A DNA stretch of 64,000 bases from an uncultured eubacterium 1-6 (lineage in GTDB: Bacteria; Bacillota; Clostridia; Lachnospirales; Lachnospiraceae), in NCBI GenBank assembly GCA_903789595.1, contig CAIFEZ010000001.1, positions 113,165-177,164 of the forward strand, in the 5' to 3' direction. The notes under the pieces were generated by a model. The model saw only the letters and a list, made by a program, of their open reading frames with translations, made no database searches and was not told the origin of the DNA. A program made the position numbers and the translations under genes. This document shows, in pieces, positions 17,268 to 24,938 of the stretch. Each line of letters begins with the position of its first letter. Position 1 is the first letter of the stretch.

Positions 17268-17798
17268 ATGAAATTATCGACGAGAGGGCGTTACGGGCTG
17301 CGGGCGCTGATAGATCTGGCATCTCACGAGGATGAGGGGGCGGTCTCGACACAGAGCATTGCGCAGAGACAGAACATTTCCGAGAGCTATCTGGAGCAGC
17401 TGATCCGTATGCTGAAAAAAGGCGGACTCGTGCTGAGCGTCCGCGGAGCCGGCGGCGGCTACCGACTGGCCAAGAAAGCATCTGAAATTTCGGTCGGCGA
17501 TATTCTCCGGTGTCTGGAGGGAAGCCTCGACGCGGTGGCGTGTCCGGCAATTGAAGGAAGCGACTGCGACAGCGCGAATGCCTGCGTATCAAAATTTGTC
17601 TGGAAGCGCATCAACGACGCGATTGCCCAGGCAGTGGATTCGGTCTGGCTGTCAGAGCTGGTTGCGGAAAGCCACAAGCTGCAGACGGCACAAAAAGAAC
17701 AAAAAGAACAGAAAGAACAGGAAGGCCGTCCGTCTGCGAAGAGCCGGGATGAAATCAATGCGCAGATCATCCGTGAGATGCAGAATCAGGGAATCTGA
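17268..17798 (+). CDS. Rrf2-family regulator, IscR-like
   Basis: A 176-residue Rrf2-family winged-helix regulator starting MKLSTRGRYGLRAL. Recognition-helix residues lie in ISESYLEQLIRMLKK, followed by the wing VRGAGGGYRLAK. Cys92, Cys100 and Cys106 occupy the cluster-ligand region of IscR (spacing 8 and 6 rather than 6 and 6), so it probably senses iron-sulfur supply and represses the downstream cysteine desulfurase. After residue 140 there is a QKEQKEQKEQ low-complexity stretch from a 9-bp repeat. CymR-like cysteine control is an alternative. Its ribosome site is weak. Confidence 0.85.
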   Translation: MKLSTRGRYGLRALIDLASHEDEGAVSTQSIAQRQNISESYLEQLIRMLKKGGLVLSVRGAGGGYRLAKKASEISVGDILRCLEGSLDAVACPAIEGSDCDSANACVSKFVWKRINDAIAQAVDSVWLSELVAESHKLQTAQKEQKEQKEQEGRPSAKSRDEINAQIIREMQNQGI

Positions 17799-17888
17799 CA
17801 GTCGAAATCTCCGGATGCGTGACGATGGTGCGGTGACAAAGCTCGGCAGTAACACACAGCCGCAGCCGTGCAGCGGTGGCGGTACATA

Positions 17889-17944
17889 GATAATGGCAGA
17901 TTGATAACAGCAGATCGATAATGGCAGATCGATAATGGTACAGT
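17889..17944 (+). repeat. 14-bp tandem repeat, four copies, upstream of iscS
   Basis: Four abutting 14-bp units (17889-17902, 17903-17916, 17917-17930, 17931-17944) of consensus GATAATGGCAGATC, the last diverged, lie 33 bases before the desulfurase start. They could bind the upstream regulator or be a neutral minisatellite. Confidence 0.8.
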
Positions 17945-17977
17945 GGTGACTGTAAGACGGAGAACAGAGGTGTATAC

Positions 17978-19183
17978 ATGATATATCTTGACAATGCGGC
18001 GACTACCAGGACAGATCCCGAGGTGGCAGCGGAGATGCTGCCGTTTTTTTCCGAGAACTACGGAAATCCGTCCGGCATATACGGGATCGCGCAGAAAAGC
18101 CGCGCTGCCGTAACTGCGGCAAGGGAAAAGACAGCGCATGTGATCGGATGCAGGTCGGATGAGATCTATTTTACCTCCTGCGGAAGCGAGGCGGACAACT
18201 GGGCGCTGAAGGCGGCTTTTGAGGCATACAGCGAGAAGGGAAAACACATCATTACAACAAAGATCGAGCATCCGGCCATTCTGAATACCTGTGAGTATCT
18301 GGAGCGGGAGCGGGGAGCGGAGATCACGCGGCTGGATGTGGATGAAGACGGCGTGGTGGATCTTCGCGAGCTGGAGGCCGCGATTCGTCCCGATACAATC
18401 CTGATCTCGGTCATGACGGCCAATAATGAGATCGGAACCATTGAACCGATCCGTGAAATCGGTGAAATCGCCCGCCGCCGCGGCGTTCTCTTTCATACCG
18501 ACGCGGTGCAGGCTTTTGGACAGATTCCGATGAATGTAGACGAACTGAATATTGACATGCTCAGCGCGAGCGCGCATAAATTCAACGGGCCCAAGGGAGC
18601 CGGTTTTCTGTATATCCGTAAAGGTGTCGGGATCCGCTCCTTCCTGCACGGAGGCGCACAGGAACACAACCGGCGCGCGGGCACGGAAAATGTACCCGGT
18701 ATCGTTGGTCTTGGGGCGGCGGCGAAGAAGGCGGAGGAAACTCTCGTCCGGAAGATGGAGAAGGAGACCCGCCTTCGGGATTATCTGATCCGCAGAATCC
18801 GGGAAGAGGTGCCAAACGTGAAGCTGAACGGACCGGACCCCGCAGACGCAAAAGGAGGAGAACGGCTCCCGAATAACGTCAACTTCAGCTTTGAATTCGT
18901 AGAGGGCGAATCCCTCCTGATTATGCTGGACATGAGACAGATCTGCGCGTCAAGCGGTTCCGCCTGCTCCTCCGGGTCTCTGAGCCCGTCTCATGTGCTC
19001 AAGGCCATCGGACTTTCCGACAGCCTGGCTCACGGAGCCCTGCGGCTGACGCTGTCCGCGGAGACGACGGCGGAAGAACTCGACACCACGGTCGAGGCGA
19101 TCCGGGAGATTGTGGAGAGACTGCGCGGCATGTCGCCGAAGTACGAGGCATACAGGAACGGAACATTAGAATCGGAAACATGA
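17978..19183 (+). CDS. iscS: Cysteine desulfurase (IscS/NifS family)
   Basis: A PLP enzyme that takes sulfur from cysteine as a persulfide and passes it to thiolation or iron-sulfur assembly. Of 401 residues, the N-terminus IYLDNAATT is diagnostic; HTDAVQAFGQIP contacts PLP, SASAHKFNGPKG contains the PLP lysine, and SSGSACSSG carries the persulfide Cys330. The order rrf2-iscS-mnmA suggests that MnmA is its main sulfur acceptor; no IscU-type scaffold gene follows. The last codons and stop lie in the first unit of a 22-bp tandem repeat. Confidence 0.93.
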   Translation: MIYLDNAATTRTDPEVAAEMLPFFSENYGNPSGIYGIAQKSRAAVTAAREKTAHVIGCRSDEIYFTSCGSEADNWALKAAFEAYSEKGKHIITTKIEHPAILNTCEYLERERGAEITRLDVDEDGVVDLRELEAAIRPDTILISVMTANNEIGTIEPIREIGEIARRRGVLFHTDAVQAFGQIPMNVDELNIDMLSASAHKFNGPKGAGFLYIRKGVGIRSFLHGGAQEHNRRAGTENVPGIVGLGAAAKKAEETLVRKMEKETRLRDYLIRRIREEVPNVKLNGPDPADAKGGERLPNNVNFSFEFVEGESLLIMLDMRQICASSGSACSSGSLSPSHVLKAIGLSDSLAHGALRLTLSAETTAEELDTTVEAIREIVERLRGMSPKYEAYRNGTLESET

Positions 19184-19277
19184 GACCCCAGAGGCGGAAG
19201 CGTGAAACCTCAAAAGAGGAAACATGAAACTTTAAAATCGGAAACATAAAACCTCAGAGGCGGAAACATGAAACTTC
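19168..19277 (+). repeat. 22-bp tandem repeat, five copies, spanning the iscS stop
   Basis: Five contiguous 22-bp units start at 19168, 19190, 19212, 19234 and 19256, consensus AGAGGCGGAAACATGAAACC. The first encodes the last residues and TGA stop of iscS. The gap to mnmA (19278-19505) shows no other structure. Confidence 0.9.
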
Positions 19278-19505
19278 TGAGGCGCAGACGGGCGCTTGCC
19301 GGACATGCCGGATAAGAAGGGATGCGACCGGACAAGAATGAATGGTTTGGAAAGAGAATAGAAACTCCAGATAGCAGCTCACGACATGCTTGAAAGACAG
19401 GGATTCCACAGGGATTTGACTTGTGAGTCCTGCGTGGGCAGCAATAGGCACAGAGGATCCGAACAGAGAATCGGAACGAAGAATGAAAACGAAATCAGGG
19501 AGAAC

Positions 19506-20594
19506 ATGAGCGACAGAAAGACAGTGGTAGTCGGTATGTCCGGCGGCGTGGATTCGTCCACCGCGGCATATCTGCTGAAGGAACAGGGATACCATGTAAT
19601 CGGAGTCACGATGCAGATCTGGCAGGAGGAAAACGAGTGCCAGATGCAGGCGGAGGGCGGATGCTGCGGCATCAGCGCCGTCGAGGACGCCAGAAGGGTG
19701 GCGGAGGTGCTCGGCATTCCGTATTATGTCATGAATTTCAAAGATGTATTCCAGAAAAAAGTAATTGATTATTTCACCGCGGAGTATCTTGCGGGAAGAA
19801 CGCCGAACCCCTGCATTGCCTGCAACCGCTATGTGAAGTGGGAGTCGCTTCTGAAGCGCAGCCTGGAGATCGGGGCGGATTACATCGCCACCGGCCATTA
19901 TGCGAGAATCCGGCGCCTGGAAAACGGCAGATACGCGATCGCGACTTCCGTGACGGCGGCGAAGGATCAGACCTACGCTCTTTACGGTCTGACGCAGGAA
20001 CAGCTGTCCCGCACTCTCATGCCGATCGGCGATTACAGCAAGCCGGAGGTCCGGGAAATCGCGGAGCGCGCCGGCCTTCCGGTGGCGCACAAGCATGACA
20101 GCCAGGAAATCTGCTTTGTGCCGGACGGCGATTACGCGGCCTTTATAGAAAGAGATACCGGAAGAAAAATGCCCGAAGGCAATTTTGTCACAAAGGACGG
20201 AAAGATTCTGGGACGCCATCGCGGCATCATCCATTACACGATCGGCCAGAGAAGAGGACTGGACCTTCCGATGGGTGAGAGAGTTTTCGTGACTGAAATA
20301 CGGCCCGAGACGAACGAGGTCGTTATCGGCACGGGCAGCGATGTCTTCACGGACACGCTGAAGGCAGATCACCTGACATTTATGGGAATCGAAGATCTTC
20401 CGATGGGAGAAGAGGAGCATTTTCTGGCAAAAATCCGGTACAATCACAGGGGGACCGGCTGCCTTGTAAAGCGCACGGGCGAGGACGAAATCACCTGCAC
20501 GTTCGAGGAACCGGTCCGCGCGGTGACGCCCGGACAGGCGCTCGTCTATTATCGGGACGGATATGTCGCGGGAGGCGGCATCATTCGGGAATAG
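19506..20594 (+). CDS. mnmA: tRNA-specific 2-thiouridylase MnmA
   Basis: Adds sulfur to U34 of tRNA-Lys, -Glu and -Gln using ATP and sulfur from a desulfurase. The 362-residue protein has the PP-loop VGMSGGVDSSTAAYLL at the N-terminus, the catalytic Cys in NPCIACNRYVKW, the second Cys in DSQEICFVPDGDY, and the tRNA-binding ATGHYARI segment. ATG 19506 follows AGGGAG; the longer in-frame extension to 19386 has no ribosome site. It is the likely acceptor of sulfur from the adjacent IscS and could act on the window's tRNA-Glu (TTC). Confidence 0.93.
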   Translation: MSDRKTVVVGMSGGVDSSTAAYLLKEQGYHVIGVTMQIWQEENECQMQAEGGCCGISAVEDARRVAEVLGIPYYVMNFKDVFQKKVIDYFTAEYLAGRTPNPCIACNRYVKWESLLKRSLEIGADYIATGHYARIRRLENGRYAIATSVTAAKDQTYALYGLTQEQLSRTLMPIGDYSKPEVREIAERAGLPVAHKHDSQEICFVPDGDYAAFIERDTGRKMPEGNFVTKDGKILGRHRGIIHYTIGQRRGLDLPMGERVFVTEIRPETNEVVIGTGSDVFTDTLKADHLTFMGIEDLPMGEEEHFLAKIRYNHRGTGCLVKRTGEDEITCTFEEPVRAVTPGQALVYYRDGYVAGGGIIRE

Positions 20595-20725
20595 GCGCTC
20601 TGAAAGACAGGGGTTTCACTGACAGCCGGCAGTATGGAGGCGAAGACAGGCTTTCGTCTGTGCCGTCCGTTCTTTGTGCGCAGCAGATAATCCGAACAAA
20701 TTCAGACCGAGACCGGTAAAAGTAC

Positions 20726-20754
20726 TTGAATTTTAGAGGTATATTCGTTATTAT
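20726..20754 (+). promoter_or_regulatory. Promoter of gap
   Basis: TTGAAT at 20726-20731 and TATTAT at 20749-20754 are separated by 17 bases, about 64 bases before the gap ATG. Nothing else is recognised in 20595-20725. Confidence 0.65.
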
Positions 20755-20817
20755 ATATCCGAGGTTGTTAAACTTTAAACGTAATCAACAACAATTTTTT
20801 TAGGAGGAAATTTTATT

Positions 20818-21831
20818 ATGGCAGTAAGAGTTGCGATTAATGGTTTTGGACGTATTGGCCGTCTTGCATTCCGTCAGATGTTCCAGGCAGAGGGATATGA
20901 GGTAGTTGCGATCAACGATCTTACAAGCCCGGAGATGCTCGCATACCTTCTGAAATATGACACGACACATGGCCGCTACAACGGAACCGTAGAAGCAGCA
21001 GATAACGCAATCATCGTAAACGGCAAGAAGATCACAATCTATGCCGAGAAGAACGCTGCAGATCTTCCTTGGAAAGAGCTTGATATCGATGTAGTTCTGG
21101 AGTGCACAGGTTTCTACACTTCCAAAGAGAAATCCATGGCACACATCAAAGCAGGTGCTAAGCATGTAGTTATCTCCGCACCGGCCGGCAATGACCTGAA
21201 GACGATCGTTTACAACGTAAACCATAAGACCATCACAGCAGATGATCAGATCATCTCCGCTGCATCCTGCACAACCAACTGCCTCGCTCCTATGGCAAAG
21301 GCTCTGAATGACCTTGCTCCGATTGAGTCCGGATTCATGACCACTGTTCACGCTTACACCGGCGACCAGATGATCCTTGACGGACCGCAGAGAAAAGGCA
21401 ACCTTCGCAGATCCAGAGCAGGCGCTCAGAACATCGTTCCGGCATCTTCAGGTGCTGCAAAGGCAATCGGAAGCGTTCTTCCGGAGCTGAACGGCAAGCT
21501 GAACGGCGCTGCACAGCGTGTTCCGGTAGCTACCGGTTCCACCACAATCCTTGACGCTGTTGTTGACGCTGAGGTTACCGCAGATCAGGTTAACGCTCAG
21601 ATGAAGGCAGAGGAGACCGAGTCCTTCGAGTACAACACCGATGAGATCGTTTCTTCCGATATCATCAACAGCACTGCAGGATCTATCTTCGACGCTACCC
21701 AGACAAAGGTTCTTCCGATGGGCAACGGCAAGACTCTGGTACAGGTTGTTTCCTGGTACGACAATGAGAATTCTTACACCAGCCAGATGGTTCGTACAAT
21801 CAAGTACTTCGGTTCTCTTCTGAACAAGTAA
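20818..21831 (+). CDS. gap: Glyceraldehyde-3-phosphate dehydrogenase
   Basis: Oxidises glyceraldehyde 3-phosphate to 1,3-bisphosphoglycerate with NAD in glycolysis. The 337 residues show the Rossmann start [13 protein letters not shown], the catalytic Cys in [15 protein letters not shown] near residue 152, and the C-terminal [22 protein letters not shown] precedes the ATG. Codons are strongly biased towards CGT, GTT and AAC compared with neighbours, as expected for very high expression. It heads the gap-pgk-tpiA group. Confidence 0.97.
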   Translation: MAVRVAINGFGRIGRLAFRQMFQAEGYEVVAINDLTSPEMLAYLLKYDTTHGRYNGTVEAADNAIIVNGKKITIYAEKNAADLPWKELDIDVVLECTGFYTSKEKSMAHIKAGAKHVVISAPAGNDLKTIVYNVNHKTITADDQIISAASCTTNCLAPMAKALNDLAPIESGFMTTVHAYTGDQMILDGPQRKGNLRRSRAGAQNIVPASSGAAKAIGSVLPELNGKLNGAAQRVPVATGSTTILDAVVDAEVTADQVNAQMKAEETESFEYNTDEIVSSDIINSTAGSIFDATQTKVLPMGNGKTLVQVVSWYDNENSYTSQMVRTIKYFGSLLNK

Positions 21832-21912
21832 TTGTATTGACAGAATCTGACGCGAATGGATCATACGGAATGCTCTCGTAAGAGGGATTCCTGTGCTATA
21901 TGCGTAAGACCT

Positions 21913-21947
21913 GAACGGGTCCGGTCTATAAAGGGCCGGGCCCGTTC
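21913..21947 (+). other. GC-rich hairpin downstream of gap
   Basis: GAACGGGTCCGG pairs with CCGGGCCCGTTC (one mismatch) around an 11-base loop. No T run follows, so it is better read as a transcript-stability or processing hairpin than a terminator, possibly separating gap and pgk expression. Confidence 0.55.
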
Positions 21948-22009
21948 GCTGTATAAGATCTTATCGATGCAGGGGCGGCAGCTGATGATTGTATCGCTGC
22001 CACACACGT

Positions 22010-22222
22010 ATCGTTTCCTGACATATAAGCTTTTTGCAAATTGAGACCTTTCCTGGCATATACGATCTTTTTATATCATCACGTTACCTGGCGTATCAGT
22101 TTTTGCATATGGAGACGTTACCTGGCGTATCAGTTTTTGCATATGGAGACATTACCTGACGTATCAGTTTTTTCGCATATGGAGACGTTACCTGGCGTAT
22201 GAGTTTTATTACATATTGAAAC
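22010..22222 (+). repeat. 34-36-bp tandem repeat between gap and pgk
   Basis: Two perfect 34-bp units (22083-22116, 22117-22150; core GTTACCTGGCGTATCAG and TTTTTGCATATGGAGAC) are followed by 36-bp variants at 22151-22186 and 22187-22222. Two more diverged units lie upstream at about 22010-22082. The array ends some 56 bases before the pgk start. A 62-codon open frame over 21856-22044 looks non-coding. Confidence 0.85.
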
Positions 22223-22278
22223 GTTCACTGCAGGCAGCGGCGCACTGCGCCGAATGAAAGAAAAAGGAGATAAGACAC

Positions 22279-23490
22279 ATGGCATTAAACAAGAAAACGG
22301 TTGATGACATCAACGTAAAGGGAAAAAGAGTCCTGGTTCGCTGCGATTTCAACGTACCGCTGAAGGACGGCAAGATCACTGACGAGAACCGTCTGGTCGC
22401 TGCACTTCCCACCATCAAGAAGCTGATTGCTGACGGAGGAAAAATCATTCTCTGCTCTCACCTCGGAAAGGTAAAGACAGAAGAAGACAAGAAGACGAAG
22501 ACACTTGCGCCGGTAGCGGCACGTCTGTCCGAGCTGCTCGGCCAGGAAGTAAAATTCGTTCCGAGTCCGGTCGTCGTCGATGACAATGTCAGAGCGGCAG
22601 TAAACGAGATGAAGGACGGAGATGTTATTCTTCTTGAGAACACACGTTTCCGCAAGGAAGAGACAAAGAACGAGGACGCGTTCTCCAAGGATCTTGCATC
22701 CATCGCTGACGTATTTGTAAATGACGCGTTCGGAACCGCACATCGTGCACATTGCTCCAATGTCGGTGTTACAAAGTATATCGACACCTGTGTTGTAGGA
22801 TACCTGATGGAGAAGGAGATCGCCTTCCTCGGCAACGCGGTTGAGAACCCGGTTCGTCCGTTCGTTGCGATCCTCGGCGGCGCTAAGGTTGCGGACAAGC
22901 TGAATGTAATCAACAACCTGCTGGAGAAATGCGACACTCTGATCATCGGCGGAGGAATGGCATACACCTTCCTGAAGGCAAAGGGATATGAAATCGGAAA
23001 ATCTCTTCTTGACGAGACGAAGATCGACTACTGCAAGGAGATGATGGACAAAGCAGAAAAGCTCGGCAAGAAGCTCCTGCTTCCGATTGATACCGTTGTA
23101 ATCGACGAATTCCCGAACCCGATCGATGCTCCGATCGATACGGAGGTTGTAGATTCCGATAAAATTCCGGCGGACAAAGAGGGCGCGGATATCGGACCGA
23201 AGACCATCGCACTGTACAGCGATGCTGTGAAGACTGCAAAGACCGTCGTATGGAACGGACCGATGGGTGTATTTGAGAATCCGATCCTCGCAGCCGGAAC
23301 AAAGGCAGTTGCTGCGGCACTTGCAGAGACAGACGCTACCACAATCATCGGCGGCGGAGATTCCGCGGCAGCTGTAAACCAGCTCGGATACGGCGACAAG
23401 ATGAGCCATATCTCCACCGGCGGCGGCGCGTCTCTTGAATTCCTCGAGGGCAAGGAGCTCCCGGGCGTAGCAGCAGCAAACGATAAATAA
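22279..23490 (+). CDS. pgk: Phosphoglycerate kinase
   Basis: Makes ATP and 3-phosphoglycerate from 1,3-bisphosphoglycerate. The 403-residue protein shows [50 protein letters not shown], and the C-terminal nucleotide segment [21 protein letters not shown] precedes the ATG. Codon use is moderately biased. It lies between gap and tpiA, with a tandem array upstream and a palindromic dispersed element downstream. Confidence 0.97.
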   Translation: MALNKKTVDDINVKGKRVLVRCDFNVPLKDGKITDENRLVAALPTIKKLIADGGKIILCSHLGKVKTEEDKKTKTLAPVAARLSELLGQEVKFVPSPVVVDDNVRAAVNEMKDGDVILLENTRFRKEETKNEDAFSKDLASIADVFVNDAFGTAHRAHCSNVGVTKYIDTCVVGYLMEKEIAFLGNAVENPVRPFVAILGGAKVADKLNVINNLLEKCDTLIIGGGMAYTFLKAKGYEIGKSLLDETKIDYCKEMMDKAEKLGKKLLLPIDTVVIDEFPNPIDAPIDTEVVDSDKIPADKEGADIGPKTIALYSDAVKTAKTVVWNGPMGVFENPILAAGTKAVAAALAETDATTIIGGGDSAAAVNQLGYGDKMSHISTGGGASLEFLEGKELPGVAAANDK

Positions 23491-23492
23491 GT

Positions 23493-23675
23493 ACTTTATA
23501 AGCTCTTCGAAAACGCAGACAGGCTCGCCGCACGCGAAGCGCGCGTAAGAGAATGGATGCGTTTTCGAAGGCAACAGGTATGAGCACGAAGGGACGCGTA
23601 AGCGGCACGGAAGTGCTCATACCTGTTGGCGGCACGGAAGCTGCGAAGCAGCGCAGTGACGCGGGGCTTATACAG
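23493..23675 (+). repeat. MITE-like palindromic element, family A, copy 1
   Basis: The ends are TTATAAGCTC and GCTTATACAG, inverted relative to each other. Inside is an imperfect stem (CTTCGAAAACGCA with TGCGTTTTCGAAG) around a GC-rich core, then a second stem (AACAGGTATGAGCAC with GTGCTCATACCTGTT). Related copies are at 24488-24744 and 57693-57784. A fragment, GGAAAACGCAGACAGG, recurs at about 23687-23702 before tpiA. Confidence 0.75.
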
Positions 23676-23730
23676 TATGTAATACGGAAAACGCAGACAG
23701 GTTGTATTATTTTATAAGGAGGCCACTATC

Positions 23731-24483
23731 ATGGCAAGAAGAATTCTGGCAGCAGGCAACTGGAAGATGAACAAGACACCTTCCGAGACGAAGGCACTTA
23801 TCGCCGAGATGAAAAAGACATGCGCGTCCGACAGCGTAGACGTTCTGCTCTGCGTTCCGGCAGTCGATATTCCGGCGGCCGTAGAAGCAGCCGCAGGATC
23901 CAACATCCAGATCGGTGCCGAGAACATGTATTTTGAGGAGAGCGGCGCGTACACGGGAGAGATTTCCCCGGCGATGCTTGTTGATGCAGGCGCGAAATAC
24001 GTAATCCTCGGACATTCCGAGAGAAGAGACTACTTCGGTGAGACATCCGAGGATGTCAACAAGAAGATGAAGAAAGCCTTTGAGCACAATCTGATCCCGG
24101 TAATGTGCTGCGGCGAGTCTCTGACACAGAGAGAGCAGGGCATCACTATGGACTGGATCCGTCAGCAGGTTAAGGTGGGATTCCAGGATCTGACCGCAGA
24201 TCAGGCAAAGACAGCGATCATCGCTTATGAGCCGATCTGGGCAATCGGAACCGGCAAGACCGCGACATCCGATCAGGCTGAGGAAGTCTGCAAGGGCATC
24301 CGTGATCTGATCCGTGAGCTTTACGGAGCAGAGGTAGCAGAGGAGATCCGTATTCTCTACGGCGGATCTGTAAAGCCGGCAAACGCTGCGGAGCTCTTCG
24401 CAAAAGAGGACATCGACGGCGGACTTGTAGGCGGCGCTTCCCTGAAACCGGATTTCGGCGACATCGTGAATTACAGTAAGTGA
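23731..24483 (+). CDS. tpiA: Triosephosphate isomerase
   Basis: Interconverts dihydroxyacetone phosphate and glyceraldehyde 3-phosphate. In 250 residues the N-terminal AGNWKMNKT carries the catalytic Asn and Lys, [13 protein letters not shown] the catalytic His, and [15 protein letters not shown] the catalytic Glu with the lid loop. The phosphate loop [10 protein letters not shown] and GLVGGASL are present. AGGAGG precedes the ATG. A family A palindromic element lies on each side. Confidence 0.97.
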   Translation: MARRILAAGNWKMNKTPSETKALIAEMKKTCASDSVDVLLCVPAVDIPAAVEAAAGSNIQIGAENMYFEESGAYTGEISPAMLVDAGAKYVILGHSERRDYFGETSEDVNKKMKKAFEHNLIPVMCCGESLTQREQGITMDWIRQQVKVGFQDLTADQAKTAIIAYEPIWAIGTGKTATSDQAEEVCKGIRDLIRELYGAEVAEEIRILYGGSVKPANAAELFAKEDIDGGLVGGASLKPDFGDIVNYSK

Positions 24484-24487
24484 TGTT

Positions 24488-24744
24488 ACTGTATTAGCTC
24501 TTCGAAAACGCAGACAGGACTCGCCGCACGCGAAGCGAGCGTAAGAGTCTGAATGCGATTTCGAAGGCAACAGGTATGAGGAAGAAGCGCGGATGCGCGA
24601 AATCCGAATATGCGCGAGCAGTGAGCCGCATCCGCTCACACGGAGTGTGAAGCGGTGAGGCGAACGCCGCGGCGACCGACGAAGTCGGTCTGCGTGTAGC
24701 GACGCGAGAGCACGAAGTGCGGAGCGGCGCGTAGCTTATACAGT
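24488..24744 (+). repeat. MITE-like palindromic element, family A, copy 2
   Basis: Starts five bases after the tpiA stop with ACTGTATTAGCTC and ends AGCTTATACAGT. It shares CTCTTCGAAAACGCAGACAG and the GCCGCACGCGAAGCG core with copy 1 but carries a different, longer GC-rich inner segment with several small hairpins. No coding frame is convincing. Confidence 0.75.
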
Positions 24745-24829
24745 TTGTGTTGCTTTTTAAGAACGGCAGTTCTTTGCGTTAACAGTAGAGAAACTGCGGC
24801 GGCAAACGGGCAGGAGCGGGTTTTCAACC

Positions 24830-24858
24830 TTGACTACCTGCTATTTGCCATGTAAAAT
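24830..24858 (+). promoter_or_regulatory. Promoter of ppdK
   Basis: TTGACT at 24830-24835 and TAAAAT at 24853-24858 are 17 bases apart, 80 bases before the ppdK ATG, so ppdK is probably transcribed separately from tpiA. Confidence 0.7.
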
Positions 24859-24938
24859 ATATTCGTTAAGTAGTGCCCCTGCAAATGGGACATATGAAGT
24901 AACTTTATCATCAATTTTCATTAGGAGGAAATAAGTAA

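Noticed and set aside
21856-22044. A 62-codon frame after gap
   Set aside because: It runs through the GC-rich hairpin and the start of the tandem array, with no ribosome site.
22083-22222. The gap-pgk array as a CRISPR array
   Set aside because: Units abut with no unique spacers between them and no cas genes are present in the window. The same holds for the other tandem arrays.
22285-23574. A 429-codon frame antisense to pgk
   Set aside because: Same effect of codon bias in a highly expressed gene; composition is not protein-like and it runs into a palindromic element.
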